Notes: generated by a model not told the origin, from the sequence alone. Positions 22,101 through 32,079 are shown, counted from the stretch's first letter. The stretch: DNA of 64,000 nt from Hexactinellida sp. DTS-2022 (GCA_028753945.1 JAPNXP010000013.1:868001-932000), one strand, 5' to 3'. Made by a program: numbers and translations.

Positions 22101-22563
22101 TCATATTTTAGTTGTAGGAAATCCTTATACTCTGTGTCAGGTTGGAATGAATAGAAGTGCTTGGCAGTGCTTTATATTTGAGTGTATAAACCTTGGGAGT
22201 TTCTATATAGGAGACAAGCAAATATTTCAATTTCCTTCTATTCCAAGCGTTATTGAGTTACCAAAACGAAAATTACCTGTATTACATACTCAAGTTAATG
22301 GAGAAGTTATTTTGAAAGAAACTGATTCCAATTCTCTTAAAACCCGCGCTATTAAGCTGATAGAACAGAGGGAGGAATCTATGAAAGAACTACATTCACT
22401 TTGGGAAGAGGCAGTTAAAATCCACCCACACTTACATGAACATTTTGCTAAGGAAACCGAATTGATTGCTACTCAGAAACCTCTAATCGAATTGGAGAAG
22501 GAACTGGCAGATTGTCTTAAAGATTTAGATTTGGAAAATAAGCCTTTCAGTTCGAACTGGTAA
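19162..22563 (+). CDS. HELZ/HELZ2-like superfamily 1 RNA helicase with zinc fingers
   Basis: A single 1133-residue exon starts at ATG 19162. The N-terminus has Cys pairs (C9/C12, C34/C37) and a CCCH finger C70-x5-C76-x4-C81-x3-H85. A Ser/Pro/Asn-rich linker follows (about 95-185). The helicase core shows Walker A GPFGCGKS (617-624), motif II DEAA (749-752), motif III-like AGDEYQ, motif IV-like ENYRSDPAI, and motifs V-VI in QGKEYRVLIIN and LGRAKDHILVVG. These are typical of UPF1-like helicases. The C-terminus (about 1070-1133) is charged and probably coiled-coil. CCCH plus UPF1-type core fits HELZ or the first half of HELZ2, which act in RNA decay, translation or transcriptional co-activation. 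All core motifs are intact, so it is expected to be active. Codon use is GC-richer than the flanking DNA. Confidence 0.88.
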   Translation: MALKPITVCNSCFSEMQAISLHGSTVEREHVEYCGKCKQPWRPTTVVLDPKGHEYVRIRMKTQSSILAACETYKTCSNTNCLYAHSKLELDVWKDGARMENSLQRSQTQDSYNAPRNITSPNKNNSYPPHTNSAYNNPFETLPQQPHSNTRMLPNMSGRGRPPRGVRNVNNRVTSPPPKAGDAEAYYSSVLSSLETSETPPHSIVIQPISKQPLEVKIEINRSPKIIDWSFLITTSSEDIEVLIGVILETNFGNNFRLCRSMYMDRQTRDYVPVNSVPERGNTVMKLKKAVNNECSLNILVQFKVQLGHFQARLIFDFSRLKLVKRLNIIVHRECHDAQAPDNVQARFNRLSQKSAQRESLLWDKDYDVRYTQSRYFDKLCNQEVHTSKIPVNIDQIIKSEKYDAVLKEELTYRNYKRIFEMLLYLEEFECRRIFLSYDLKDQPINRTVACAQYEKYDRGRGGTEFAEKGFCFIKLEMCGSLFEGFHFLRPPNVALIKPKAPQNYVYYCPSVELGHDYIWIAVSDELIAECELYGGLADIRFKESSIDFHFSVMHQALQLIDPRVVFPCTRTKISPLQIQYAQSSFLEKSNLTKSQQNAIASALDNSYQNVPTIISGPFGCGKSWTLSHLAYLLATQATPVRVLICCKNNYPADKYIEDIHTLSTQHGTKLDAANSAGLTLLYRFYPPTRRLSNELIRRYSTVTTNDHGLVPDEKDLFFCRIIVTTVFACQFLVRMNLPKEFFTHIVLDEAAQISEPELGIPISLAGHFTKVIIAGDEYQVTPKLTSPISRKFGLELSLLERLYNIPIYQQHSLILLKENYRSDPAIVQLLSKLFYDQTLVPMRQKQPIPHNGLKPLVFRGVIGTENKITDFPSYMNTFEAEETVHIVKELIETFDHKDICILSIYFGHICLIRDYLRKERLHGIDVLPFEAIQGKEYRVLIINTVRTLSEIEYKQADSNSIALLEDPKLLNTILGRAKDHILVVGNPYTLCQVGMNRSAWQCFIFECINLGSFYIGDKQIFQFPSIPSVIELPKRKLPVLHTQVNGEVILKETDSNSLKTRAIKLIEQREESMKELHSLWEEAVKIHPHLHEHFAKETELIATQKPLIELEKELADCLKDLDLENKPFSSNW

Positions 22564-23000
22564 GAAATCTACTTTTCCTAATTTTCAATTTTGTATATTT
22601 AATATTGGAGTATTTCCACAATTACACAAATTATTTTCTTTACTCACTAGCATTATTGTTAAAATTGATGGGAATTTCGTACTATAGTGGATGCCGGTTA
22701 TAAGAACATCGTCGGGAACTGAAAATAATGTTCTTATAACCGGCATAAATTATATAAGGGTATATTCAACCGTTTTCCAGTATAATGTTCTTATATCCGG
22801 TGTTCTTATATGTATTCCCAATTTGAATACTCAGTGTGGACCTGTAATGTTCTTCATAGAGAGGTTAGTTAGTTGTATTTAATATTTTGATACTTTTGCA
22901 TACTTTGATATGTCCGTATGTCGTATAAGAGGTTATACTATACATTATTTCAGTAGAATACAGTTATTCATTATGACTCATATTAACCATGGATAATCAA

Positions 23001-23169
23001 GAGAATGCTTATATCTTAGAGCTGAGCTTTGTAGAGTTCAGATTTTTTCCCGGCTTACTTTCTAAAGGTCAATTTCAAAGCTTGGAAAAAAACTGACCTT
23101 TCTCAGTGCCTGAATACACATACTGAAAAACTGAACTCTACTAGAGCTGAGCTCTATATAAGTAATTTC
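23001..23169. repeat. MULE-like MITE with 9-bp target duplication, copy 1
   Basis: The 169-bp element is flanked by GATAATCAA on both sides (22992-23000 and 23170-23178). Its ends are GAGAATGCTTATATCTTAGA and, reverse-complemented, GAAATTACTTATATAGAG. TAGAGTTCAG strings form the inner part of the terminal repeats. A 9-bp duplication is the Mutator (MULE) signature. Sister copies are 36209-36387 and 59274-59425. Confidence 0.8.
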
Positions 23170-23312
23170 GATAATCAATATCTGTAATTCCTTTTATTTA
23201 AAATTCTCCTTATTAGTTTACATATTATACGATGTAAAAACTTTAACTCGTTTTATGAATCGATATAAAAAATTATTATATCTCCATTTTAAGGTTTATT
23301 TATTACATACAA

Positions 23313-23452
23313 GGTAGACTCCGCTTTTATTAAGCCAAATTTTCGCCTGTTTCGGTTCAACATTATATAGTAATTTGACATACAATATTTCGTGAGTATT
23401 CGGTCAAGACTCTCTCGTTCAAACTGACCTAATTAAGCAGAGTCTACTGTTA
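23313..23452. repeat. pogo-like MITE, family A
   Basis: GTAGACTCCGCTTTTATTAAG at the left and TTAAGCAGAGTCTACTGT at the right form the terminal inverted repeats. Confidence 0.55.
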
Positions 23453-24218
23453 TATAATTTTTGTCAAGAGCATCAATATTAGGAAATTACAATACGTTAA
23501 ATAAATCTTACTTTTGTCACTTAATTCTCGTTAATTTCCCTAATAATAAATACGTATACAAGAACACTATCAGTTACATGGCATGCGGCAACCTTATTTC
23601 AAATTTTATCCTTCGAACTCAACTCAAGCCAAATTATATTGAAGCCGTTAAGATGGTTAGTTTATTGTATAGCTTACCACATTGTTCAGCTATTGTAATT
23701 CTTATTATGTGTTGATCAATGTGATCATAACAGTAATTATATGGCATATAAATCGTATGCGTTATATGGTGTTTTGTTTGTATGTTTGATTCACTAGTTT
23801 TTAATTGAATATTATATTAATAACTTTATAAGAATATCGTATTCCATTCATCTTCTTTGTAATTCCCATTGATTTACGGGAAATATAATATGTACATATA
23901 TTGTTTTCTTGTTTTTTAGTAAATATGAATTCTAAATTATTAATCAATTCGTTTTGGAAAATTAATTATAATTCGATATCGAATTCCTGCTCATCAAATA
24001 TGCAAATAGGACGAACTAATTTGTATGCAATTGCATTACTGTTTAGATAATTGAGAATATTGCAGGATAAATTAGCCACATGGTTACGATAAATGAATCT
24101 CTCCATGCGTGGTATCAGTTGCATTCCATTGCTCTACATAAAGAGAGTATGCAACTAACTTCTATATTACCTTTCTTATAGAGCTAGCTATTCTCTTTAT
24201 TCATTCTCTGCACTGATC

Positions 24219-25298
24219 ATGTCTGAGGGTATCGGATTCGGTGGATTGCCTTTGATTGTACATAAAAAACAATTTCGCCGCGGTTTCGATTTCACTATTA
24301 TGGTGGTTGGCGAATCAGGTCTAGGAAAGTCTACGTTAATACACACACTATTTCTGAATGAAATGCGTACGGAACGCTCGAAATCGGCTAACGACACCAT
24401 CAAACAAACAGTGGAGATAAATAAGGTAACTTTTGAGTTTGAGGAGAAAGGAGTGAAGCTACGACTGACCATTGTCGATACGCCAGGATTCGGGGATGCT
24501 GTTGATAACAGGAATTGTTGGGAACAGATTATTCAGTATATTAATGAGCGATACTCGAAATATCTGGAAGACGAGTCCGGTTTGAATAGGAAGAATATTA
24601 TTGATAATCGCGTGCACGCCTGTCTCTACTTCTTGAACCCAAGTGCCCACGGACTGAAACCGCTCGACATAGAATTCATGAAAGAACTACACGAGTTGGT
24701 TAATATTATCCCAGTCATATCCAAGGCTGACACTCTAACAGAGTCGGAACTGAAAGCCAAGAAGAAACGTGTTCTCCAGGAAATTCGCGATCACGGCATC
24801 AAAATCTACACCGGCGATATCGAGGATGAAGAAGACAACGATGAGGTGCAAAAGGTGCGCCAGGCCGCGCCCCTGGGTATAATAGGGTCGCGAACTATTT
24901 TCGATGTGAATGGAAAGAAGGTTCGCGGGAGGCTGTATCCGTGGGGAATCGTGGAGGTAGAGAACGGAGACCATTCGGACTTCCCACTCTTGCGCAGTAT
25001 GCTGATACGAACCCATATGCAGGACTTGAAGGACACAACACAGGAATTACATTACGAGAATTACCGCAAACGTAAACTGCAGGCGGCGGTTACTTCCGGT
25101 CCATCTCATGAAGGAGTCTCTTCGGGAACCAGTTTCGGGTTTGCTGAGTTGGCATCTACCGCTAATCTGGTGCAGAAAGCAAAGGATCAACTCTTGCAAC
25201 AGAAAGACCAGGAATTGCTGGAAATGAAGAGACAGATGGAACTGCTGCAAGCACAGCTGCGCACTCAGGTTAAGCCATCCGAGGACACAACTGTATAG
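24219..25298 (+). CDS. Septin, SEPTIN2 group
   Basis: The 359-residue single-exon gene starts at ATG 24219. The GTPase domain begins near residue 22 (RGFDFTIMVVGESGLGKS, P-loop at 31-38). DTPGFGD follows for switch II, then SKAD for base recognition. The septin-unique element is seen as RGRLYPWGIVEVEN and DFPLLRSMLIRTHMQDL. The protein ends in a short coiled coil (about 325-352, LLEMKRQMELLQAQ). Length and motifs match the SEPT1/2/4/5 group, which are about 360 residues. Septins assemble into hetero-oligomeric filaments at the cell cortex and division site. Partner septins are not in the window. The P-loop Lys and Ser and the SKAD motif are intact. A TTA/TTG-rich 3' untranslated stretch follows the stop. 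Confidence 0.95.
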   Translation: MSEGIGFGGLPLIVHKKQFRRGFDFTIMVVGESGLGKSTLIHTLFLNEMRTERSKSANDTIKQTVEINKVTFEFEEKGVKLRLTIVDTPGFGDAVDNRNCWEQIIQYINERYSKYLEDESGLNRKNIIDNRVHACLYFLNPSAHGLKPLDIEFMKELHELVNIIPVISKADTLTESELKAKKKRVLQEIRDHGIKIYTGDIEDEEDNDEVQKVRQAAPLGIIGSRTIFDVNGKKVRGRLYPWGIVEVENGDHSDFPLLRSMLIRTHMQDLKDTTQELHYENYRKRKLQAAVTSGPSHEGVSSGTSFGFAELASTANLVQKAKDQLLQQKDQELLEMKRQMELLQAQLRTQVKPSEDTTV

Positions 25299-25588
25299 TC
25301 CCAACGAGCTGTTTTCATCTTGACAATATTATTATTATTATTATTCCCTTTAGTTGTACATTCTAGTTAGTATTGTTATTATTGTTATTACATTATTATT
25401 ACTGTAAACTGATAATTATGGTTTTAATAATTTAGTTAGGTGGAATTATCTATGAATACAGATTCTTGTTTCTTAATTTGTAATGAATTGTATTTAGTAG
25501 CGCATTCTACTTTACGGTAAACTCCCGTTATATTGAAACGTATGGGACATTAATTATATTTCGTTATTCGGGAGCTGAGTATATGTAT

Positions 25589-25765
25589 ACAGTGAACTCC
25601 CGTTAATACAAAGTCGGATATAACGAAATACCTGCTTATAACCTAATAGATATTTTTTCCCAGAGCACTAAATGCTTTAATTGTTATCCGCTCATAACGA
25701 ATATCCAGAAATAACGAAGGGATTTATAGCTCCCAAGCACTTCGTTATAACAAGAAATCACTGTA
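25589..25765. repeat. pogo-like MITE, family E
   Basis: It runs from ACAGTGAACTCCCGTTAATA to TTATAACAAGAAATCACTGTA. Internal CATAACGAAT and GATATAACGAA strings mirror each other. Family C starts directly at its right edge. Confidence 0.6.
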
Positions 25766-25925
25766 TTAGAACCTCGTTAGTACGAACACACAAGACGAAA
25801 TACCGGTTAATACGAACACTATTTCAGTCCCCTTCAAAGCATTTTTAATTACAAATGATATTGGTTAATACAAATTCCGCATCTTGATGGTCCCCTGGTT
25901 TTCGTACTAACGAGATTATATTGTA
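25762..25925. repeat. pogo-like MITE, family C
   Basis: Left end TGTATTAGAACCTCGTTAGT and right end GTACTAACGAGATTATATTG, with GTTAATACGAAC-type internal strings. Confidence 0.65.
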
Positions 25926-25972
25926 TTACAATATAGGTCCCAAGGGATCCTGATTAAAATATTAAATTACGT

Positions 25973-26076
25973 ACAGTCGACTCCGCTTAATAGAGTCACC
26001 TCGGGACCAGGTTACTTTGACCCGATTAAGCGGAGAAATCTATTAACCGGTGGCTCTATTAAGCGGAGTCGACTGT
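25973..26076. repeat. pogo-like MITE, family A, 104 bp
   Basis: This is the cleanest family A copy. ACAGTCGACTCCGCTTAATA is mirrored by TTAAGCGGAGTCGACTGT, and almost the whole length folds on itself. It is flanked by TA. Confidence 0.8.
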
Positions 26077-26214
26077 ATTTAAATAATTACATTCAAATTA
26101 TTAAACAATTTCCAGAATTCAGAATGATTAACCTGTTAAAGTGTTAAAGTATAACTTATATAGCTTATAATTTATAATTAACTTAAAATGCCATTCCTTT
26201 TCAATTACTCTAAA

Positions 26215-26409
26215 TACAGTCAAGTTCATTTATTATGAACATTCAAGGGACCAAAAATTGTTCGTAATAAAGAAACTCAATAATAAACGAACTCAACTTA
26301 ATACAACCCTATTTAAGTTGTTAAATTGGATCCATAAGACTTGTTCATAATGCAAAGTTTTCATATTAAGCAGACCAAAAACTGTTCCTAATAAGTAGAC
26401 CTGACTGTA
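26215..26409. repeat. MITE, family F
   Basis: It opens ACAGTCAAGTTCATTTATTA and closes TAATAAGTAGACCTGACTGT. A second copy lies at 31526-31725 and a fragment near 14098-14161. TA flanks both ends. Confidence 0.7.
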
Positions 26410-26757
26410 GCTTCATAACGCAGTGTAACATCTGAATTGGCGTTAAAACAATTTCATCCCCATTCCCACATAATTCCTATAGCAAGTGAATAACATCCCA
26501 CATAACACATTTACATATTAGTACAATAATTACGTACAAGTGTGACATAGTCTGTAGTATATTGTAATACATACATTTACATCAGATATTCCAATCCCCT
26601 AGGTTACTCTCATTGTAATTCCAATTTCCGCGGAAACCTGATCATAGTACATACAAGACTGTCGGGTATTTAGATTTTCCAGAAATTTTAACTAAATTAT
26701 AATTTGGTTAATTAATTCTCCGATGGGGCCCCCTCGAACTTAGTTTGCTAATCATCT

Positions 26758-27041
26758 ACAGTCAACTCCGCTTATGGGTCACTGGTTATGGGGGGTTTTT
26801 CAACAACATAATCATGTAATATAAGTTAATTATACAAAATATTTTCGGTCAATTGTGTCAAATTACGTATGGGTGTATTTATATGTAATATAGATACATG
26901 TACTTATTCATAGTCTCCTATTATACATATATAATAAATAATTATACCATCAAAATATTATAATTCAGTTAAATGGGTTCTCCGCTTAATCGGGTCAACT
27001 ATCCTTGGACTAAAGTGATTCGATTTAGCGGAGTTTACTAT
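26758..27041. repeat. pogo-like MITE, family A, decayed
   Basis: The left end reads ACAGTCAACTCCGCTTATGG and the right end TTTAGCGGAGTTTACTATA. The interior is AT-rich filler of 200 bp. Confidence 0.5.
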
Positions 27042-27209
27042 ACTGATCATTTTACAAGAGAACTGGCGGCCTACTTTGCACATAACTCTCCCAACGTGCT
27101 CACAGGCCCCTGGGCAACTCTCTTGGTAACCCCCCCAATAGGTTAACCAACGAACACTTAATATTATTTAAGTTAGAGACATAATATCCAATATGTTATC
27201 TATAATTAT

Positions 27210-27478
27210 CAGGGTTGCCGTGGGAAGGGAATTTTCATTCCCATCCCATTCCCACAGGATTCCCACATGTGGAAATAAAATTCCTAAAATAAAATCTAAG
27301 CTATATATATATATATTTATATACTTGTCTACAACAATAATGAACACTATGCTTTATTGTAATATAATTATCTATATGAATTTGTGGAAATTCTATTGAT
27401 AATCCTATGGGATTCCCACATGTGAGAATTCCCAAAGACTAAAAAAATTTCCCCATTCCCATACCTACGGCAACCCTG
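27210..27478. repeat. hAT-like MITE with GGGTTGCCGT termini
   Basis: The left end CAGGGTTGCCGTGGG is mirrored by CCTACGGCAACCCTG. The interior has TTCCCATCCCATTCCC and CCCACATGTG strings. A half copy with an expanded minisatellite lies at 34713-34930. The CAGGGTTGCC terminus is common in hAT elements; an exact 8-bp target duplication was not clear. Confidence 0.6.
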
Positions 27479-27690
27479 ATATTAATTATTCAACTATTCT
27501 ATAAATTAACTACCGTTTGTATCACTTATCTCAACACTCGATTACATGTACCGTCTGCTACACTCCAGTGAGAGTTGCTTTGTTCTCGAAATATTTACAG
27601 TTTCGTAAACTTAATAAAATCCATTAAACAAAATAAATTCATATTAAATTCATATTAAATTACAACATTTTCTCCATTTTACTACAAATA

Positions 27691-29001
27691 ATGGTACATG
27701 AGCTCCGTACAGTTTTCTCAGCGATTAACTGCTACATTGGTCTCTTCCTCATTGGATTCGAGAGTGGATATGTTTCTCCCACAGCCCACGCACTAATTCA
27801 AAACACACCTTTGACAATACAAACACTGCCAATATTTGCTGGCATGATCTTACCTGGTTCTATTATAACGCAATGCGTTTTGAGCTTATTGTCTCAAAAA
27901 GTACATACAAAGGTCTTGTTGATTGCTTCAAAACTGCCTGGGTGTATCGGATGGCTTACAGTTGTCGTATCACATGACGTGTACACGATGCTATTTGGGC
28001 GTTTCTTGTTAGGTGTACAAACATCTGTACTATATCTCACTTCTGTTTATCTGGGGGAAATAGTGGCGATCAAACGAAGGAGATTCTACTGCAGCGGTGT
28101 CAGCCTAGCTATTCGATTTGCTCTAGTTTTGATTTACTTTATTGGTATTTGGGCTTCGTTTCGATGGTTGGCAGTGATAGCTATCGTTATAGAAGTTGTA
28201 TCTGCATGTTTGATGGTTGTGAATCCAGTGTCTCCCGTTTGGCTTTCGCGACATGGTATTGAGAACAGAACACCAACTACACGGTTGCATGGAGAGATTA
28301 TTGATCGAGATTCAGAGTTTCTGAAATTGAAATCAAGTAGTACTGGATTATACAAACGGTTAAGAACTAAATTAGCTCAGCTGTTCAATTGGAAAGTTAT
28401 TAAGCCAATACTGACTGTATTAAGTGTTACAATATTCAATCCCCTATCTGGAATACCAGCCATAATTTCATATTCATCAGAAATTCTGTCTGCACAGGAG
28501 TGGATTTCTTCTAACGTAGCTGCCTTATTTTTCCCAGTAATGTTGTTAATAGGGAATATAATAGGCCAGCAATTGGTTTTTCGTTACAGTCTCAGAGTTA
28601 TTCTCATAACTGCTACTACGCTACAGCTCCTATCACACATCTCAATGGCTTGCTATTTCGGTCTATCTGACTACTTACTGAAATGTGCTATCGATAAATG
28701 TAATGCTATTATCTGTGATAACTTGAGTTTTTGGCCTGTGTTAAATCTCACTGTATTTGGCCTGTCTGCTGGTATAGGATTTGACTCTGTTACTTTTACA
28801 CTGTTTGGTGAAGCGTTTGAAGAGAACAATCGTGAATTTTCCATTTGTGTTGTGCATGGTATACTTACTATCGCGTCTATAGTAGTTATTGTTTCTTTTC
28901 CGATGTTATTGACTTATACTGGTGGTACTATTACATACAGCCTGTTGAGTGGAATTCTTTTGACCGCTCTTCCAATTGAATATTTTTGCGTTGGCAAATA
29001 A
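27691..29001 (+). CDS. MFS sugar-porter-like transporter
   Basis: The 436-residue single-exon gene starts at ATG 27691 and has about 12 hydrophobic spans in two halves. GRFLLGVQTSVLYLTSVYLG matches the GRxxxGxxxG...PVYxxE motif of sugar porters in spacing. NPVSPVWLSRHG (about 178-189) corresponds to PESPRWL at the end of helix 6. NPLSGIPAIISYSSEI corresponds to QQLSGINAVxYY in helix 7. A central loop of about 60 residues separates the halves. The C-terminal PETKG motif is missing and several charged residues of the family are replaced, so it is a divergent member and its substrate cannot be named. The best relatives by eye are trehalose/glucose facilitators. A polyadenylation signal AATAAA lies at 29032-29037, about 30 bases after the stop, which supports the 3' end. 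Confidence 0.8.
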   Translation: MVHELRTVFSAINCYIGLFLIGFESGYVSPTAHALIQNTPLTIQTLPIFAGMILPGSIITQCVLSLLSQKVHTKVLLIASKLPGCIGWLTVVVSHDVYTMLFGRFLLGVQTSVLYLTSVYLGEIVAIKRRRFYCSGVSLAIRFALVLIYFIGIWASFRWLAVIAIVIEVVSACLMVVNPVSPVWLSRHGIENRTPTTRLHGEIIDRDSEFLKLKSSSTGLYKRLRTKLAQLFNWKVIKPILTVLSVTIFNPLSGIPAIISYSSEILSAQEWISSNVAALFFPVMLLIGNIIGQQLVFRYSLRVILITATTLQLLSHISMACYFGLSDYLLKCAIDKCNAIICDNLSFWPVLNLTVFGLSAGIGFDSVTFTLFGEAFEENNREFSICVVHGILTIASIVVIVSFPMLLTYTGGTITYSLLSGILLTALPIEYFCVGK

Positions 29002-30391
29002 CAATAATATAGTATGTTGTGTGTTTTTAAAAATAAAAGTTTCACATTCTATATCATTTTATTTAGTAAATCACAAATACGAGAATTTATCAAAATAATA
29101 CAATGGAATCTGCTCGAAGCATTGTAGTCCGACAAAGTGAAATAATGAATTCCCTATCTGTGATATAAAGAAACTAAGAAGAGAAGTAACATTAAATTTT
29201 ATTCAACTATTTCAAATTAAGAGAGCTTAGAAATACATGGATTAACTGTGGACTTCATCATTGAAAATATTAATGTTGCATTTAAAGGGAATAGTGTACA
29301 AGTATTCAGTAGAAGAGGGAGCTATAGGCTCAAACTTGTCATGATACACTAAGAGGTGAATAAACGGTACGGTCTTTTATATCGTAATTCATTAAGAATT
29401 GCTAATCCTATCTCGTGATATACAAAGTGGAAGTTTGTTGGTGTTTTATTTGAAAAGTAACTTTAATTACAGAAACAGTAGGGTGTAGAGTTAATACATT
29501 CCATTAATTTATCTGTTTTGCTATAAGTGAGGCTCATGAAGTTTTGAGTTTGAATTTGAAGTGTTCATAAACGACTCTCCTTTCATAACTCATTTTGGAA
29601 AAGGAATTATTTATTCTCCAACAGATATAGGACTATATATACGGTCTAAAGATCGCCTTCTTTATACAGTCAATGCGATTGCAATCTAACTGTTTTTATA
29701 CTATATAATTCTGAATCTATTTATTCTTACACAGATAAATTATCCCTCTGGATTAGCCATTGAAACGTTATAGTAGGGTCCTACTACTATAGTTTTATTC
29801 TATATAAGATGTATAGTTCTAAAATCTTAGGAGCCTAAATATAACTATACATACCATTGGTAAAGAGATTTCAAATTTGGACAGTAGATAGAAAATCTCC
29901 TGGAGATGATACCTCGAAGCCCGATTTCTCAATTTCGTCTTTTGTTTTCCTCAGTAATATATCGAAATTTTGTTCTGGTTGTTATGGATTAACATCTAGC
30001 ATTCAATTAGTATAAAAGGATTTTAAGTCTATATCAATTGTTAAGTGTGCAGTATAGAATGCATAACTGAGAATGTAATTTAATTGGGCGAGAGAGTAAA
30101 TTAATTCATCCAATCAGTCAATCAATCAGTATATACAAATAGAAAAACTAACAGAAAAGCGTAGTAAACTAGCAGAAAAACTTTATAAAAAAGATGGTTT
30201 ACTGTTTTGGGTCAGGTTTAACTTTATTTAAATATAAACTTTCCATTGAAATCCTATTGTTGCAAAATAAGTGCTTACTCTTTCCAAACCGTACCATTTT
30301 TGAAATTTAATACATTCATTTAGTATATTACTAATTAGGACTTTTACACTAGCTAGCTTTTTAATTCATATTTATTTTCTTCTGAGATTTG
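29002..30391. other. Intergenic interval
   Basis: It contains AT-rich sequence without recognised repeats or open frames of note. The polyadenylation signal for the transporter lies at its left edge, and the leader of the bZIP gene presumably at its right edge. Confidence 0.5.
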
Positions 30392-30736
30392 ATGTCAGTT
30401 CCCTGCATTTACTACGACAATCTCCCTTCCGTAGCTTCCTCTGCTTCTGATGACAGACCATGTGACGAACAGATCCTAGATCTGACGAAAAATTATCGCG
30501 AAAAGAAGAATGATTCTGTCAGAAAATGTCGTTATAAAACCAAACAAAAGGAAGAAATTACTGAAATACGCATACATAATTTGGTTATAGACAACCTGTG
30601 CTTGAGTCAGACAATTCATTCTATGCAAATGGAGCTTACAAAACTAAAGGAAGTATATCAACAATACTCACTAAGAGAATATCACAACCAATCTGGACAA
30701 TTGACAACTGAAGTGTCACAAAATGAGCCAGAATAA
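30392..30736 (+). CDS. C/EBP-like bZIP transcription factor, minimal form
   Basis: The ATG at 30392 gives 114 residues; the frame also opens at a TTG three bases earlier. The basic region NYREKKNDSVRKCRYKTKQ (34-52) keeps the bZIP signature, with Asn40 and Arg47 in N-D-S-V-R-K-C-R, very close to the C/EBP form N-x-A-V-R-K-S-R. A leucine zipper follows with heptad positions L64, L71, M78 and L85. The N-terminal 33 residues are acidic and Ser-rich, and the C-terminal 25 are polar. There is almost no activation domain. C/EBPgamma is similarly short (about 150 residues) and acts as a dimer partner. This one may likewise be a regulatory or inhibitory dimerisation partner, which is an inference. 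Single exon; no canonical polyadenylation signal was noted immediately after the stop. Confidence 0.82.
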   Translation: MSVPCIYYDNLPSVASSASDDRPCDEQILDLTKNYREKKNDSVRKCRYKTKQKEEITEIRIHNLVIDNLCLSQTIHSMQMELTKLKEVYQQYSLREYHNQSGQLTTEVSQNEPE

Positions 30737-31116
30737 TTAACAACTAACTTTAGTTGTTAATATTTTATCCGCTAATAGGTCCGACTGAACTTCAACTAGT
30801 GTGTGGTCTAATTTGTTTATATATATGAGTGGTACCCACAATATATTAAACAAAAGTACATTCGCTATTGAAGTTGAATTTAACGAACTATTTAATTAAT
30901 TAATTAATATTGTTAGGTGTATAAATATTAAATCCTTAATTAATGTAGTCATTGCCAATTATTTAGAGAATTTCTAATGCATAAACAGGTATCCAGACAA
31001 TCTTTCACTATCTTTGGGAATTTTTATTACGACGTGTCGTTAAATACTTGTAGTGAAAAATAGGATACTTGATGCGCTTTTTTCTATACTAAGCTTCACA
31101 CGGTTTGGTAAGCATA

Positions 31117-31507
31117 CTTGCCAACCTATAGCATGTCTTTGGCGGGACGGAGGAATGAATTTTGGCGGGACAAATTACATTAGTACATAAATAAGTGAAG
31201 TAGTATTACTATTTGTACGGATGTCCTAGTAATTGTAATAATTTGATTATCTCAACGGAAGGAACCTTGCTCCAATTACATAAAACGAGACGTCCCGCTA
31301 AAAAACGGGACGCTAGTCAATTCTACAGATTTATTACCTAATTGGAAGAAGCAATGCTCAGATCTTTATATTTTATTGTTATTGTAAAAAAAATGAAATA
31401 CAGGGTACAAAAAGCGGGACAAACGTGTCTAAAAGCGGGACGCTGGACAATTCACAAAATCATTGCCAAAAAGCGGACGTCCCGCCAAAAGCGGGACGGT
31501 TGGCAAG
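31117..31507. repeat. hAT-like MITE with GGCGGGACG strings
   Basis: CTTGCCAACC at the left is mirrored by GGTTGGCAAG at the right, and GGCGGGACG/CGTCCCGCC recurs throughout. TAAGCATA occurs immediately before the left end (31109-31116) and again just outside the right end (31514-31521), compatible with an 8-bp duplication if the right end extends six bases. Confidence 0.6.
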
Positions 31508-31525
31508 TTTGAATAAGCATAACAT

Positions 31526-31725
31526 ATACAGTCAGGTTCTTTTATTATGAACGTTGAAGGGACCAAAAATTGTGTCATAATAGAGAGATTTCATAATAAG
31601 GGAACTGAACTTAGTACAAACCCTATGTAATTTGTTAATTTGGGATTATAGGGCTTCTTCATAATAAAATGTTTTTCATAATATAAGCAGACGAAAAATA
31701 GTTCACAATAAGTAGACCTGACTTA
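31526..31725. repeat. MITE, family F
   Basis: It opens TACAGTCAGGTTCTTTTATT and closes CAATAAGTAGACCTGACTTA. The shared internal string GGGACCAAAAATTGT links it to 26215-26409. Confidence 0.7.
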
Positions 31726-31803
31726 CGTATGTATGATAATTATACATTATTTTGTGGGACACCATATAATATACGTATAATGGAGAGATTTATATTTAAC
31801 TGA

Positions 31804-31992
31804 TACAGTCGACTCAGCTTAATAGAGTCATCTCGGGACCAGGCTGCTTTGACCCGATTAAGCGGAGAAATCTATTAACCGAAAATATTTTAAGCCAAAA
31901 TGTAATTCCGTCCTATAAAGCCTGTGAAATTTCGACCCGATTAAGCGGAGTTATCTATTAACCGGTGGTTCTATTAAGCGGTGTCTACTGTA
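31804..31992. repeat. pogo-like MITE, family A
   Basis: ACAGTCGACTCAGCTTAATA at the left is mirrored by ATTAAGCGGTGTCTACTGTA at the right. The inner GACCCGATTAAGCGGAG motif occurs twice. Confidence 0.75.
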
Positions 31993-32079
31993 TTACAATA
32001 AATAAGATTTAGAGCTAAACAATAATCAGAAATAAATATAATAATTCCTCACTTCTTCACATACATTACATATTTCTCC

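Larger units (their letters stand above)
22564..24218. other. Intergenic interval between helicase and septin
   Basis: It contains a partial pogo-like repeat at about 22686-22815 (GCCGGTTATAAGAACAT strings in both orientations), a MULE-like MITE at 23001-23169 and a family A MITE at 23313-23452. The last 150 bases before the septin carry its likely leader. No further gene was recognised. Confidence 0.5.
25299..27690. other. Intergenic interval dense in MITEs
   Basis: In order it holds family E fragments (about 25519-25560) and a full family E element (25589-25765), a family C element starting almost at its edge (25762-25925), family A (25973-26076), family F (26215-26409), a decayed family A (26758-27041) and a hAT-like element (27210-27478). 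At least six insertions within 2 kb suggest a tolerant insertion hotspot. No gene was recognised. Confidence 0.6.

Noticed and set aside
24197..25304. Minus-strand frames opposite the septin
   Set aside because: Shadows of the septin gene.
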